Source: Rhodoferax sp.
GTDB taxonomy: Bacteria > Pseudomonadota > Gammaproteobacteria > Burkholderiales > Burkholderiaceae_C
Direction of reading: 5' to 3'
NCBI GenBank assembly: GCA_029866205.1
Contig: JARWZT010000003.1
Location: 62,001 to 126,000, forward strand
Length of the DNA: 64,000 nt
The notes beneath the pieces were generated by a model that saw nothing but the letters and a program-made list of their open reading frames with translations, was not told where the DNA came from and did no database searches. Made by a program: the position numbers and the translations under genes. This document shows, in pieces, positions 37,229 through 48,200 of the stretch (its first letter is position 1; every line of letters begins with the position of its first letter).

Positions 37229-37266
37229 CCCACAAAAAAGCCCGCGGAAGCGGGCTTTTTTGTGGG
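37229..37266. terminator. Bidirectional terminator between acnB and rpmG
   Basis: A near-perfect inverted repeat, CCCACAAAAAAGCCCGC with GCGGGCTTTTTTGTGGG, has a GC core flanked by A6 and T6 tracts. It can terminate acnB (plus) and rpmBG (minus). Confidence 0.93.
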
Positions 37267-37278
37267 AAAAGGGCCGAC

Positions 37279-37449
37279 TTACTTCAGCTTCATTTCCTTG
37301 TAGTCCACATGCTTGCGAGCTTTGGGATCAAATTTCTTGATCAACATCTTCTCGGGCATGGTTTTCTTGTTTTTGCTGGTCGTGTAGAAGTGACCGGTGC
37401 CGGCTGTCGATTCCAGCTTGATTTTTTCGCGTCCGCCTTTGGTTGCCAT
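37279..37449 (-). CDS. rpmG: Ribosomal protein bL33
   Basis: The 56-residue product is read on the minus strand as [29 protein letters not shown], then [27 protein letters not shown]. This is a typical bL33 without the paired cysteines of the zinc form. It is encoded 17 bases after rpmB, the standard rpmB-rpmG operon of proteobacteria, and ends at the bidirectional terminator. Confidence 0.96.
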   Translation of the reverse strand: MATKGGREKIKLESTAGTGHFYTTSKNKKTMPEKMLIKKFDPKARKHVDYKEMKLK

Positions 37450-37466
37450 GGTGTGTTCCTTAAATA

Positions 37467-37700
37467 TTAAGCTTGACCACGTGAGCGCAAATCAGCGAGC
37501 ACGACATCAATACCTTTTTTGTCGATCAAACGCAGACCGGCGTTGGAAATGCGCAGGCGCACCCAGCGGTTTTCTGATTCGACCCAGAAACGACGGTATT
37601 GCAGGTTAGGAAGAAACCGGCGCTTGGTTTTGTTGTTGGCGTGGGAAACATTGTTCCCAACCATCGGGCCTTTGCCCGTGACTTGACATACGCGTGCCAT
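37467..37700 (-). CDS. rpmB: Ribosomal protein bL28
   Basis: The 77-residue product starts [32 protein letters not shown], the universal bL28 N-terminus. [18 protein letters not shown] follows near the end. The ATG at 37700 gives the exact family start; the frame extends upstream without relevant sequence. It precedes rpmG. The 139-base gap upstream (37701-37839) should hold its promoter; no single element stood out. Confidence 0.96.
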   Translation of the reverse strand: MARVCQVTGKGPMVGNNVSHANNKTKRRFLPNLQYRRFWVESENRWVRLRISNAGLRLIDKKGIDVVLADLRSRGQA

Positions 37701-37839
37701 TTGGACACTCCGATACATAAAACGGCCACAGTTCCTGCATTGCCACAGGCGACCGAGCCTCACCTCGCCAAAATTTGGGTGGCGGTAACCCATTTGCCCC
37801 TACCCAGCCATGATTGGCCGGATCCAGCAAAGCCCACGA

Positions 37840-39066
37840 TTATAGCGAATGACCGGCTAGCTTTTCTGCCCAGGCCAGCTGTTGCGGCAGGCAAACGGCA
37901 TTTAGATCGTAGTTTTTGGCTGCAAATGCGCGCGCTGCAGCGCCCAGGCGCTTGCGGTCTTGGGGTGACTCGATCAATTGCACGATCTCGCGAACAAACC
38001 CGGCGACATTAAAAAATGGGACCAGGCGACCGGTCTGGTCGTGGCTGATCGCCTCTCGCACGGGCGCGGTGTCACTGGCCACAATCGCGCATCCGATGCT
38101 CATGGCCTCCAACAGACTCCAAGACAGTACAAATGGATAGGTCAGGTAGACGTGCACCATGGATATCTGCAGCAACGTAACAAAGTCTTTGTAGCCCAGA
38201 GTGCCGACAAAGTGAACGCGACTCATGTCCAACTCACTCCGGACTTCTTCCAAAAACACCTGTTTCCAGTTCTTCGCATGGGGCGGAGCGGCACCGTAGC
38301 TCACGCCGTCGGCACCCACGATCACGATCCGCGCTTTGGGTCTGGCGCGCAGCAGGGCGGGCAGGGCCCGCATGAATACGTGGTACCCGCGGTAGGGTTC
38401 CAGATTCCGATTCACAAAAGTGATGATCTCGTCGCCCGCCTGAATTTTCAGCGACTGATTGATCAGCGCAAAGGCGCTTGGGTTGGGCGCTAGCATGGTG
38501 GTGTCGATGCCATCGTGGGCCACGGTGATGCGTTGCCGGAAGCTGTCGGGAAAGGTGCTCGCCTGCCAGCGGGTAGGCGAGAGCGCCGCATCCGCGTGTT
38601 CAAAATGCATCAGGTTGTTGATGTTCTTGCCCTGAATTCGGCAGGCATCGTCCCTGTGGCTTGGGTAGATTTCGGGGTCAAAGCCGACGTCTACCCCTTC
38701 GAGCCGGTAAAAAAATTCGGCGTACAGACCTAATTTCGCCTTGGGCCACACGTTCTTGATAAACAGGCTTTCACCCCAGCCCGGGTGGGCGATGACAGCG
38801 TCTGGCTCAAAGCCTCCGGACTTGAGTTGCAGGGCGGCAGCAAACACGGCTTCGCCCCGCACCATCTTGGCCTCCATGTCCCGCAACCAGGGGTGGGTGG
38901 TTTTGGAAGGCGCCTTGTCGATCGCGTAGCGGGTGTGGACCACGCCAGGCAGGCTGACCTGGTCTTTGACCGACATGGCGCGCACGGTGTGCCCCCGACG
39001 CGCAAGTGCCGGTGCTAAGTGTTTGAACTGCCCTGGGAAGTTCTGGTGGATGAACAGGATGTGCAT
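37840..39066 (-). CDS. Glycosyltransferase family 4 protein
   Basis: The 408-residue GT-B enzyme starts MHILFIHQNFPGQFKHLAPALARRGH, the glycine/histidine-rich acceptor-domain opening of GT4 enzymes. The C-terminal donor domain shows FVNRNLEPYRGYHVFMRALP, RIVIVGADGVSYG and the E-x7-E type motif LSWSLLEAMSIGCAIVASDTAPVREAI. It uses a nucleotide sugar; donor and acceptor are unknown. It lies 139 bases downstream of the giant RTX gene on the same strand, so modification of that protein is possible but unproven. Confidence 0.88.
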   Translation of the reverse strand: MHILFIHQNFPGQFKHLAPALARRGHTVRAMSVKDQVSLPGVVHTRYAIDKAPSKTTHPWLRDMEAKMVRGEAVFAAALQLKSGGFEPDAVIAHPGWGESLFIKNVWPKAKLGLYAEFFYRLEGVDVGFDPEIYPSHRDDACRIQGKNINNLMHFEHADAALSPTRWQASTFPDSFRQRITVAHDGIDTTMLAPNPSAFALINQSLKIQAGDEIITFVNRNLEPYRGYHVFMRALPALLRARPKARIVIVGADGVSYGAAPPHAKNWKQVFLEEVRSELDMSRVHFVGTLGYKDFVTLLQISMVHVYLTYPFVLSWSLLEAMSIGCAIVASDTAPVREAISHDQTGRLVPFFNVAGFVREIVQLIESPQDRKRLGAAARAFAAKNYDLNAVCLPQQLAWAEKLAGHSL

Positions 39067-39133
39067 GGTGTGATTGTCGGGTCACGTCTCGGCATGGCCC
39101 AAATTCCAAGAACGTCCCCCAGCGAGGGGTCTC

Positions 39134-39152
39134 GGGCAAACCGGATTTGCCC
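39134..39152. repeat. Inverted repeat between RTX gene and glycosyltransferase
   Basis: GGGCAAA (39134-39140) and TTTGCCC (39146-39152) surround 5 bases. It lies in the 139-base gap after the RTX gene. No T tract follows on the minus strand, so termination is doubtful. Confidence 0.35.
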
Positions 39153-39205
39153 TTTCGACCTCTCGTGCTGTGAATGATCTGCCTGCCCCCGATATCGTCA
39201 TGCCT

Positions 39206-42200
39206 TCAACCCAGCACTTGCAACGCAATGAAATAGGTTTGCGTATCGGCAAAGTTGGCGAGCGTCCCTGAGCTCAGGTTCACAGTCGCATGGCCGACCG
39301 ATGACACATCCGTGGCAGACCAGTAGCTGTTCGCCTGCCAGGACGCAGGCGTACCCGACAGATTGCTGCCCGTGGTCGTGCCGTTGTAAGCGTCCCAAAC
39401 CGCCAGCAGGTCGTTGTACTTTGTGTTGTTAGCGTTGCTCCCGTTGGCTGCTGTGGCGGCTCCCACAGCGGTGCCGGCCTGCGCCCCTGTAGCGCCGGTA
39501 ACGCCTATGGTGGGCAGGGCCAATTTGACTCCGTTGAGGGTGGCGTAGCGGTAGATGTCGGTCGTGCCATAGGCACCGTCAAAATTCTTGACCGAGGTGT
39601 TGACTGTGCCGTTGATGTCCTGATTGAACAGTCCATCGAGCACGTTGTGCGTGGTGGTGTCCACGCCGCCATTCAAACTACCGCCCGTGCCACCAGCGAC
39701 TCCATTGCCACTGCGGTCCCAGAAGTAGTACCAGTTTCCGTTGTCGACCTGAACTGGCGCAATCAACTTGCCGTAGCTGCCCAAGTCGATCACTGATTGG
39801 CCTGGTTCCACGAGCACGTCGGCCACGGTAATTGCAACCGCTTGCGTCGCAGAACTCAGCAGACCGTCACTGGCGGTGACTGTAATGTCGTAAACATTGT
39901 TTTTACCAGCATCGGCTGGCTTTTCAAAATCCGGAGACGCTTTAAAGGAGACTGCACCCGTGTTGGCGTTGATGTTGAACAGTGCGACGTCCGATCCACC
40001 GATGGTGTAGGTCAGCGTCGTATTTACATCCACATCAGAAGCCAGCGCGGTATAAGCAATACCCTTGCCGTTTTCAGCATAGTTGACCTTGGCCGTCCCG
40101 TTCAGTACCGGAGCTTCATTGACGTTGGTTACTGAAATAGCCACCGCTTTATTGGCACTCAAGGTGCCATCACTGGCGGTTACGGTCAGGTCATAGACGT
40201 TGTTTGCACCCGCGTCGGCAGGCGCCTCGTAGTTTGGTGCCGCCTTGAACGATACGACGCCAGTGGTGGCGTTGATGTTGAACAGAGTCGCATCAGCGCC
40301 ACTGATGGCGTAGCTCACCTTGGATCCCACGTCTGCGTCGGTGGCAACGATGGTGTATGCAGTGCCGTTTCCATTCTCAGCAAAGTTCGCTGTTGAGGAA
40401 CTGTTAATCACGGGCGCAACGTTGACCTGTAGTACGGGTTTTGTTGACAGACTGGTTTTGCTCTCTGGGGCCCCAAATCCGTCGACGTAGCTTGCCGTTA
40501 CGGTGATCTTGGCGCCCACCTGGGCCTGCGTCAGGGTCAGGGTGTCGGTGGTGGCTGATGCAATGGCGACTCCGTTGGCCTTCCACTGGTAGGTCACTGT
40601 GCCCATGCCGTCCAGGTCGGCTAGGTTGTGGGTGGCTTTGAGCGCCGTGCCTTGCTTAGCGACCCCAGTGATACTGACCCCGCCGGTTGGACGATCGTTC
40701 ACGTTGAGCACCGCGCTATAGAGTCCGCTGTCCACGCTTTCCAGGTTGCCGTGTCCGTCGGTGTAGCTTGTAGTTAGGCTGATCCCTTTGCCAACTTGTG
40801 ATTGCTGCAAGGTCAGCATCTCCCCGGTGGCGCCGGCGATGGCGTTTTTTTGCCCGTTGCTATCGGTGGCGTACCACTGAAAGTTCAAGGCACCCAAGCC
40901 ATCGTCGTCTTGCAAGTTGATCTGGGCGTGGAGCACCTGGTATTGCTCGGCACTGCCCGCCAGTTGTACGCTGCCGATCACTGGGGTATTTCGTGGCGTG
41001 ATCTCGGCGCTTGGGGCACTGGTAACTGATTCCTCAGTATCGCCGCCGTCCAAGTAGGTTAATTGCACGGCAATGCTCCGCCCAACGAGGCTGGATGTCA
41101 GGGTCAAGGTGGAACCGTTGGCATCGTCAATGACCTGGCCATCGGCCAGCCACTGGTATTGGAAGGCCCCCAGGCCGTCTAAGTCGCTGATAGCTGAGCG
41201 CGCGGTAAGTGTTTGACCCTCCCACGCATTTCCATCGATCAGAACACCGCCGGTAGGGGCGTCGTTCACGTTAGCGATCGCACCCGTGGTGGCGCAGACC
41301 TTGTTTTCTAGCTTGCCACCACCATCGGTATAGCTCGCTTTGACGTAAATGTGTTGGCCTACCTGCGCTTGGTCCAGGGTCAGGTTAGCCGCATTTGCAC
41401 CTGCAATCGCCCCAGTTTCGGCGCTAAACCACTGATAGCTTACTGCGCCCATTCCATCGGCATCGGCCAGGGTGTTGCCAGCGGTCAGAGTTTGGCCCTG
41501 TTGCAACTGGCCGTTAACGCTGACACCACCGGTCGCCAAGTCGTTAACGTTGAGTACTGCCGCGGTGTTGGCGCTCGATACTGACTCTGCGGTACCCAAG
41601 CCGTCGGTGTAGGAGGCCGTGACTGTGATCACTTTGCCCACTTGGGCTTGGCCCAGTTGGAGCGTTGCCGAGTTGGCCCCGCTGATTGCCACGCCGTCGG
41701 CGCTCCATTGGTAACTCACCGTGCCCATGCCGTCCACATCGGCCAGCGTGTTGCTGGCGGTGAGAGTTTTGTTTTGCTTGGCTAGGCCACTGATTTTGAC
41801 CATGCCGGTGGGTGCGTTGTTGCCCACTTGGGTTTGGTCGGCGAAGGCGATGTTTTCAATACCTGTGAGCGTGTCAGTGCCCTCGTTGCCAACGTTGTCC
41901 TTCACCGTCCAGCCTGTGACGGTACGTGTGACGGTGTAGTTCGCCTTAATGCCTGTGTAAGCCGCCGTGTCGTCGCCCGCGCCCCCAATGAGCAAATCAC
42001 TCCCGGTATTCCCCGTTAAGAGGTCGTCTCCGCCCCCCCCGTCGATCGTATCGTCGCCGCCTAGGCCGTCAATCGTGTCGTTACCCGACGTGCCCATAAG
42101 TGAATCGTTACCGTTTGTGGCTCCGGTTTGAGTGCCGTCCCCCACAATGCTCAGGCTAGGGTTCGTCAGGCTGTTGTCGATGGCAATTCGCAGCGTCATG

Positions 42201-45200
42201 GCGGCACCATTCCCGTCTACGCCGCTGATCTGCATTTGCTCGATATTGCTCATCGTTCCAACAAGGGTGTTTCCGGCCTGCTGCAATGTCCAGTTGCCCG
42301 TCCCCACGATGGGCCGGATAAGCCCGATCACCGTGCCGTTACCCAACACAAAGTTCCAGCCGGTACCGGCGTTGCCAACGAGGTTTGCACCGACTAGGCT
42401 GTTCTGTCCTACATCTCCGTACCAGGTGTCAAAGCCCGCCCCGCCGTCAATGGTGGCGTTGCCGCCGCCTCCCGTGATGGTGTCGTTGCCAGCCCCGCCC
42501 GACAAATAGTCGTTGCCGTTGCCGCCCTGCAGATAGTCGTCTCCGGAGCCGCCGATCAGCGTGTCATTGCCGTTATTGCCCCGCAGGCTGACGCTGTGCG
42601 TGGCAAGCACTGCGCTGGCATCGAAGTTGACCGCGGTATTGTTTCCCCAGGCGTTCACGCCGATATTGCTGGCTCCTGCGGCAGCAAACAGGCTGTCCGA
42701 TACCGTGACCGACTGCACCGCATTCGCGGACAGACCGCCGGTGTCGATGTTGAAGCACTCAATGCCGCGAATATTGGTGTTGCTTCCCAGGTTGAGCGCG
42801 CTGCCGTCCACGCGCAAATTCAGGCTGTCCCAGCCCAAACCAGCTTCAATCGTGTCGGTAGTGGCGTTGTCGGTGACGGTAATTTGGTCGTCGCCGGCCA
42901 GACCGGTGATGGAGTCCGAGCCCGTGAAGGCACTGATGACGTCATTACCCGCGGTGCCGGTCAATGTGTCATTGCCGCTCGTCCCCAGCGTGGTGACATC
43001 GCGCAACGTGACGCTCGGCATACCTGCGCTAATTAGCAGGTCGATGTTGCCCGCGCTGGTCCAGTTGCCATTGCCGTCTTGCACCTCTAAGTGAATAGTC
43101 TCGATTCCGGAGAGGGTGTCCACGCCATACAGGCCGCTGTTTGTGGCTGGACTGGTGCGCAAGTCCGTTACTGTCCATGCGCCATTGGCGGTGTTGGCCT
43201 GCAACTTCAGAAGGGTCAAGGCCCCGCTGAGTAGCGTCCAGGAGCCGTTGGCTCCGGCCACAAGCGTAAGGCCCGGGAGCTGCGTTTGACCAAAGTCATA
43301 CACCACGGTGTCCGTTCCAGCGCCCCCGGTGACGCTGTCGTTACCACCACCGCCCCGGATGTTGTCATTTCCAGCGCCGCCGACCAGGGTGTCGTTGCCG
43401 TTTCCGCTATTGAGGTAAAGGGTGTGGCCCATCGCCACCGAGCTTGCGTTGATATTGATCGCCGCATTGGTAAACCACGAGTTGACGGAGACCGTGTCGC
43501 TGCCCGCCGCGCTAAAAACTGCGTCGGAGACGGTGACCAAGGGCGCGATGGTGCCTGCAGCGCCGGTGATTTCTAGGTTGTAACTTTCGATGCCCTTGAT
43601 GTTGACACCGCCCAAGTTGAGGGTGGTTCCGTCCATGCGCAGGTTGAGGTTGTCCCAACCCGAGCCGCCATCAATGGAGTCGCCAGCCCCGGTGTCTGAA
43701 ATCGAAATTTGGTCGTTGCCATCACCACCCAGCAGGGTGTCGTTGCCGCTCAGGCCGCTCAAAGTGTCGTTACCACCGTTACCCTCGAGCCGGTTGTCGC
43801 CCACGGTGCCGGTGATGGAGTCGTTGAAGTCCCGGCTGCCATATACGTTTTCAATATTTGACAGGGTGTCGGTGCCCCCATAGCCATCGTTCAATGCCTT
43901 GCCTTGCGACAAATCAACGGAAACACCGGCGCGGGAGTTCTTGTACCAGGCCGTGTCGAGCCCGCCCTTGCCATCAATGACATCGTTTCCTTCGCGCCCT
44001 TCAAAGATTTCTACCGCATCCGTGCGGTTGCCGCCGGTCAGTGTGTCGTTGAAGTCGGAACCGCGAACACCCTCAATGCTGCGCAGCACATCCGTGCCGC
44101 CCAGTCCATCGCTGGCGGTACCGTCTACGGTGTCACCCAAAGTCACTACCACGCCGGCGGTGCTCCTGTCATAAAAGGCCCAATCGAAGCCCGCACCGCC
44201 GTCAATGGTGTCGTTGCCCCCATTGCCACGGAACAATTCGCTACCGGCCAAGGCGTTTCCTGTGGAAGCGCTGCCAGTTATTGAGTCGGCGTAGTTGGAG
44301 CCCAAGATTCCTTGGATACTTTTGAGGGTATCCGTACCCACGCCGGCGCCGGTGGCCGTTCCGTTGCCGCCACCCGAAAGCACTACGGTTACACCACCAG
44401 TCGCGTCCGTAAATTCGGCAAAGTCAAAATAACCACCACCACCATCGATGGTGTCATCTCCCGCGCCGCCTTTGAAGGATTCGCGGATGTCGGTACGGGC
44501 TGATCCGGTGAGGGTGTCGTTGTAGCCGCTGCCCACTACCACGTCGATGTTGATCAGCACATCGGTGCCGTCCGCGCCCGTGGCTTGGCCTACACCGAAG
44601 CCGCCGGCAGTGGACCCTGTTGGTGCGGACGGGTTCGATGCCCCTCCGGTGCCCGTTGATCCAGTCGCTCCCGTTGCGGACCCCGCTGGAGCAGGTTGGG
44701 CAGGTGCGCCCAGCGCAGATCCCAAGTTGACGCTGACAGCGCCGCTCGCCGCCTGGTAGCTGACGACGTTGAAGTTAGTCGTATTGAGGGTGTCAGTTAC
44801 GGCCCCTCCATCAATCGTGTCATCACCCAAACCACCGGCAAACACCTCTTTGTACATATTGGTGCTGCTGCCGACGATCAAATCGTTGAATCTTGTGCCC
44901 CTGACTTCCTCAAAGCCCACCACGGTATCCTGCCCGCCAGTGCCGTCGGTGGCACGTTCGGTTTGCAGGTTGACACTCACTCCGGCGTTTTCATCTCGGT
45001 AGTCGGCTACATCGTAGCCAGAGCCGCCGTCCATGCTGTCATTTCCGGCGCCGCCCGCTACAATGTCACCGCCCCCGGCCCCAAGCAGCGTGTCGTTGCC
45101 ACCAAACCCCCACAGGTCGTTGTCACTGTCATTGCCAGTCAGGCTGTCGTCGTACACAAACGAGCCATCAATACCTTCAATATTCACCAAAGTGTCGTTG

Positions 45201-48200
45201 CCATCCGCGCCGCTGGAGGTGCCGCTGACAAGGCTGACGGTGACGCCGCCTGTGGCGAGGTAGTAGTTTGCAGTGTCCCAACCCGCGCCCCCGTCGATCG
45301 TGTCATTGCCGCCGTTGCCGCGGAGGTAGTTGTCGCCTGCATCACCTGTGAGCACATCCCCTGCCTTGCCACCACGAATGCCCTCAATATTGGAAAAAGT
45401 ATCCGACCCATCAAAACCCGTTGCGGTCTTGGTTACCAGGCTAACGGTCACGCTACCGGTCGCCCTGCTGTAGTCCACCTGGTCAAAGCCGCTGCCGCCA
45501 TCCATAGTGTCGTTGCCACCGTTGCCGCGCAATAGGTTGTTATTGCCATCGCCCGTCAACTTATCAGCAAACCCGCTGCCGGCGACCGCGTCCAAGCTAT
45601 TGAGGGTGTCATTGCCATCCGCGCCTGAGGCTAGGCCGGTAGCAAGGTTGACCGTCACTGCGCCGGTGGCGTTTTGGTAGCTGACCCAGTCGTAGCCCAG
45701 TGTGATGTCGTTGGAGCCGCCGTCCAGGTAATCATCGCCCAGGCCGCCTTCGATAAAGTCTTGGCCATTGCCGCCAAGTAGGGTGTCGTTGCCCGCACCG
45801 CCCGCCAATTGGTCGTCGCCGTCATGACCCAAGAGGGTGTCGTTGCCGTCTAGCGCCGCAAGCGTGTCGTTGCCACCGCCGCCAATCATCAGATCGGCGC
45901 CACTGGTGCCGATCAAGGAGTCGTTGGCGTCCATGTCGTCGCCGTTGGCGACGAGCGACATTGACGAGACATTGGCCACGCCATTGGTCACCGATAATCT
46001 GAAATCAAGCGCGGTATTTGCCCCCACCCCGTCCACCCCATTAAGGTGAATGATTCCAATGTTCTGCAGGGAGTCCGTGCCTAAATTCGGGTCAGTTGCC
46101 GTGGTGTTGGTACGCAGGTCCGTTGCAGTCCACTTGGTCGTGGCCACGTTGTAGTTCAGGCTAAGCAGATTGCTACCGGCTCGCCCGATGGTCCAGTTGG
46201 CGCCGCTTCCCGATGCGGTTGCTCCGTCAATGCGGGCCGTCGTGCTGTAGGAGACCAAATCGCTACCGTTGACGCTGCCCACAATAGTGTCATTGCCAGC
46301 GCCACCATTGAACGCAGCACCCATAAAAGATGAGTCGCTGATGAAGTCAGCGATCAGCAGATCGTTACCGGCACCGCCCTCGGCAAAGCCACCCGCGCCA
46401 ATCGTAATTTGGTCGTTAAATGCCGATCCGCCGACCTGATTGATGTTGATCAAGGTGTCCGTGCCGCCTTGGCCATCACTGGCGGTGCCGGTAACCAGGT
46501 TCACTACCACGCCTGCGGTGGCACCTGAGTAGCGAACCATGTTGCGGTTAGTGCCCCCGTCGAGCGTGTCATTGCCGGCGCCGCCATCAAGAGTGTCTCG
46601 GCCGTCTCCTCCGAGTAGCGAATCATTGCCTGCGCCACCTATGAGTGTGTCGTTACCGCCGTTGCCCTCAATCCAATTGTTGCCGTCATTTCCCGTCAGG
46701 CTGTCTGCATACACCATCGAGCCGGCGATGTTTTCAAAGCCGTCAAGTGTGTCGTTACCGTCGGCACCTGTGGCCCGACCGGTCGCCAAGTTCACGGTGA
46801 CTCCGCCCGTGGCACGGTGGTAGTTGGCCGTGTCGGTGCCGGTGCCACCGACCATGCTGTCATCGCCACCGTTGCCACCGATCCAATTGTTGTTAGCGTC
46901 GCCGGTCAATAGGTCACTGCTTTGGCCGCCTTGAATCCCTTCGATTCTGATCAAGGTGTCTGTGCCGTCTGCGCCGGTGGACGTATTGGTTAACAGGCTC
47001 ACCGTGACGCTACCGCTTGCGCGGCTGTAATTTGCGATGTCATACCCATCGCCACCATCAATCGTGTCGTTGCCGCCATTGCCAAGCAAAATATTGGTGT
47101 TGGCGTCGCCGGTCAATGCGTCAGCAAAGCTACTTCCTGAAATCGCTTCAATGCCTGTCAATGTGTCAACGCCATCAGCTCCCGCAGACTTACCTATGCT
47201 CAGGTTAACTTGGACCGCGCCGCTTGCGGCGTCATAGATCACCCAGTCATAGGTGTAGGGGGCGGTGTTACTGCCGCCGTCAATCAAGTCGTCGCCAGTG
47301 CCGCCAATGAGGGAGTCTTCACCTGCGTTGCCGCTCAAGGTGTCGTTACCGCCGTTGCCTTCTAGTCGGTTGTCGCCCGCGTCGCCTTTGATCAGGTCAT
47401 TAAAGTCGCGGCTGCCGTACACGTTTTCTATGTTGATCAGGGTGTCACTTGTCCCATAACCGTCGTTGATGGCCTTGCCTTGCGAAAGGTCTACGCTCAC
47501 CCCCGAACGAGAGTTCTTGTACCAAGCCGTGTCAAGTCCGCCCTTGCCATCGATGACGTCATTTCCTTCGCGGCCTTCAAAAGTTTCAGTGGAGTCTGTG
47601 CGGTTGCTGCCAGTGAGCGTGTCATTAAAGGCAGAGCCACGGACCCCCTCGATGCTGCGCAGCACATCGGTCCCCCCAAGGCCATCACTGGCAGTGCCGT
47701 CAACGCTGTCACCCAGCGTTACCACCACGCCGGCGGTCCCCGTGTCGTAAAACGACCAGTCATTGCCTGAGCCGCCGTCGATGGTGTCGTTGCCGCCGTT
47801 GCCGCGGAACAGCTCGGAGGGCATGCTTGAGTTGGCGCCGCCGGTGATCACGTCAGCAAAGTTGGAGCCGAACACGGCTTCAATGTTGCGCAAGGTGTCC
47901 GTGCCGGTGCTGGCGCCCGTGGCAGTACCGTTGGCCAGGTTCACTGTCACGGCGGCGGTCGCTGACGAATACATTGCCACGTCAAAATTTCCGCCCAGAC
48001 CATCAATGGTGTCGTTGCCCGCACCGCCTTCAAAAAATTCGGCAAATTCTGTGCGATTCGATCCCGTCAAGGTATCACCAGATCCAGTACCAATCACCAT
48101 ATTGATGTTGCGTAAAACGTCATTGCCGGCTGCGCCCGAGCTGGTGCCGGCTTCCAGGCTGACCGCGACGGCCCCGTTGGCAGTGGAGTACGTTGCAATA

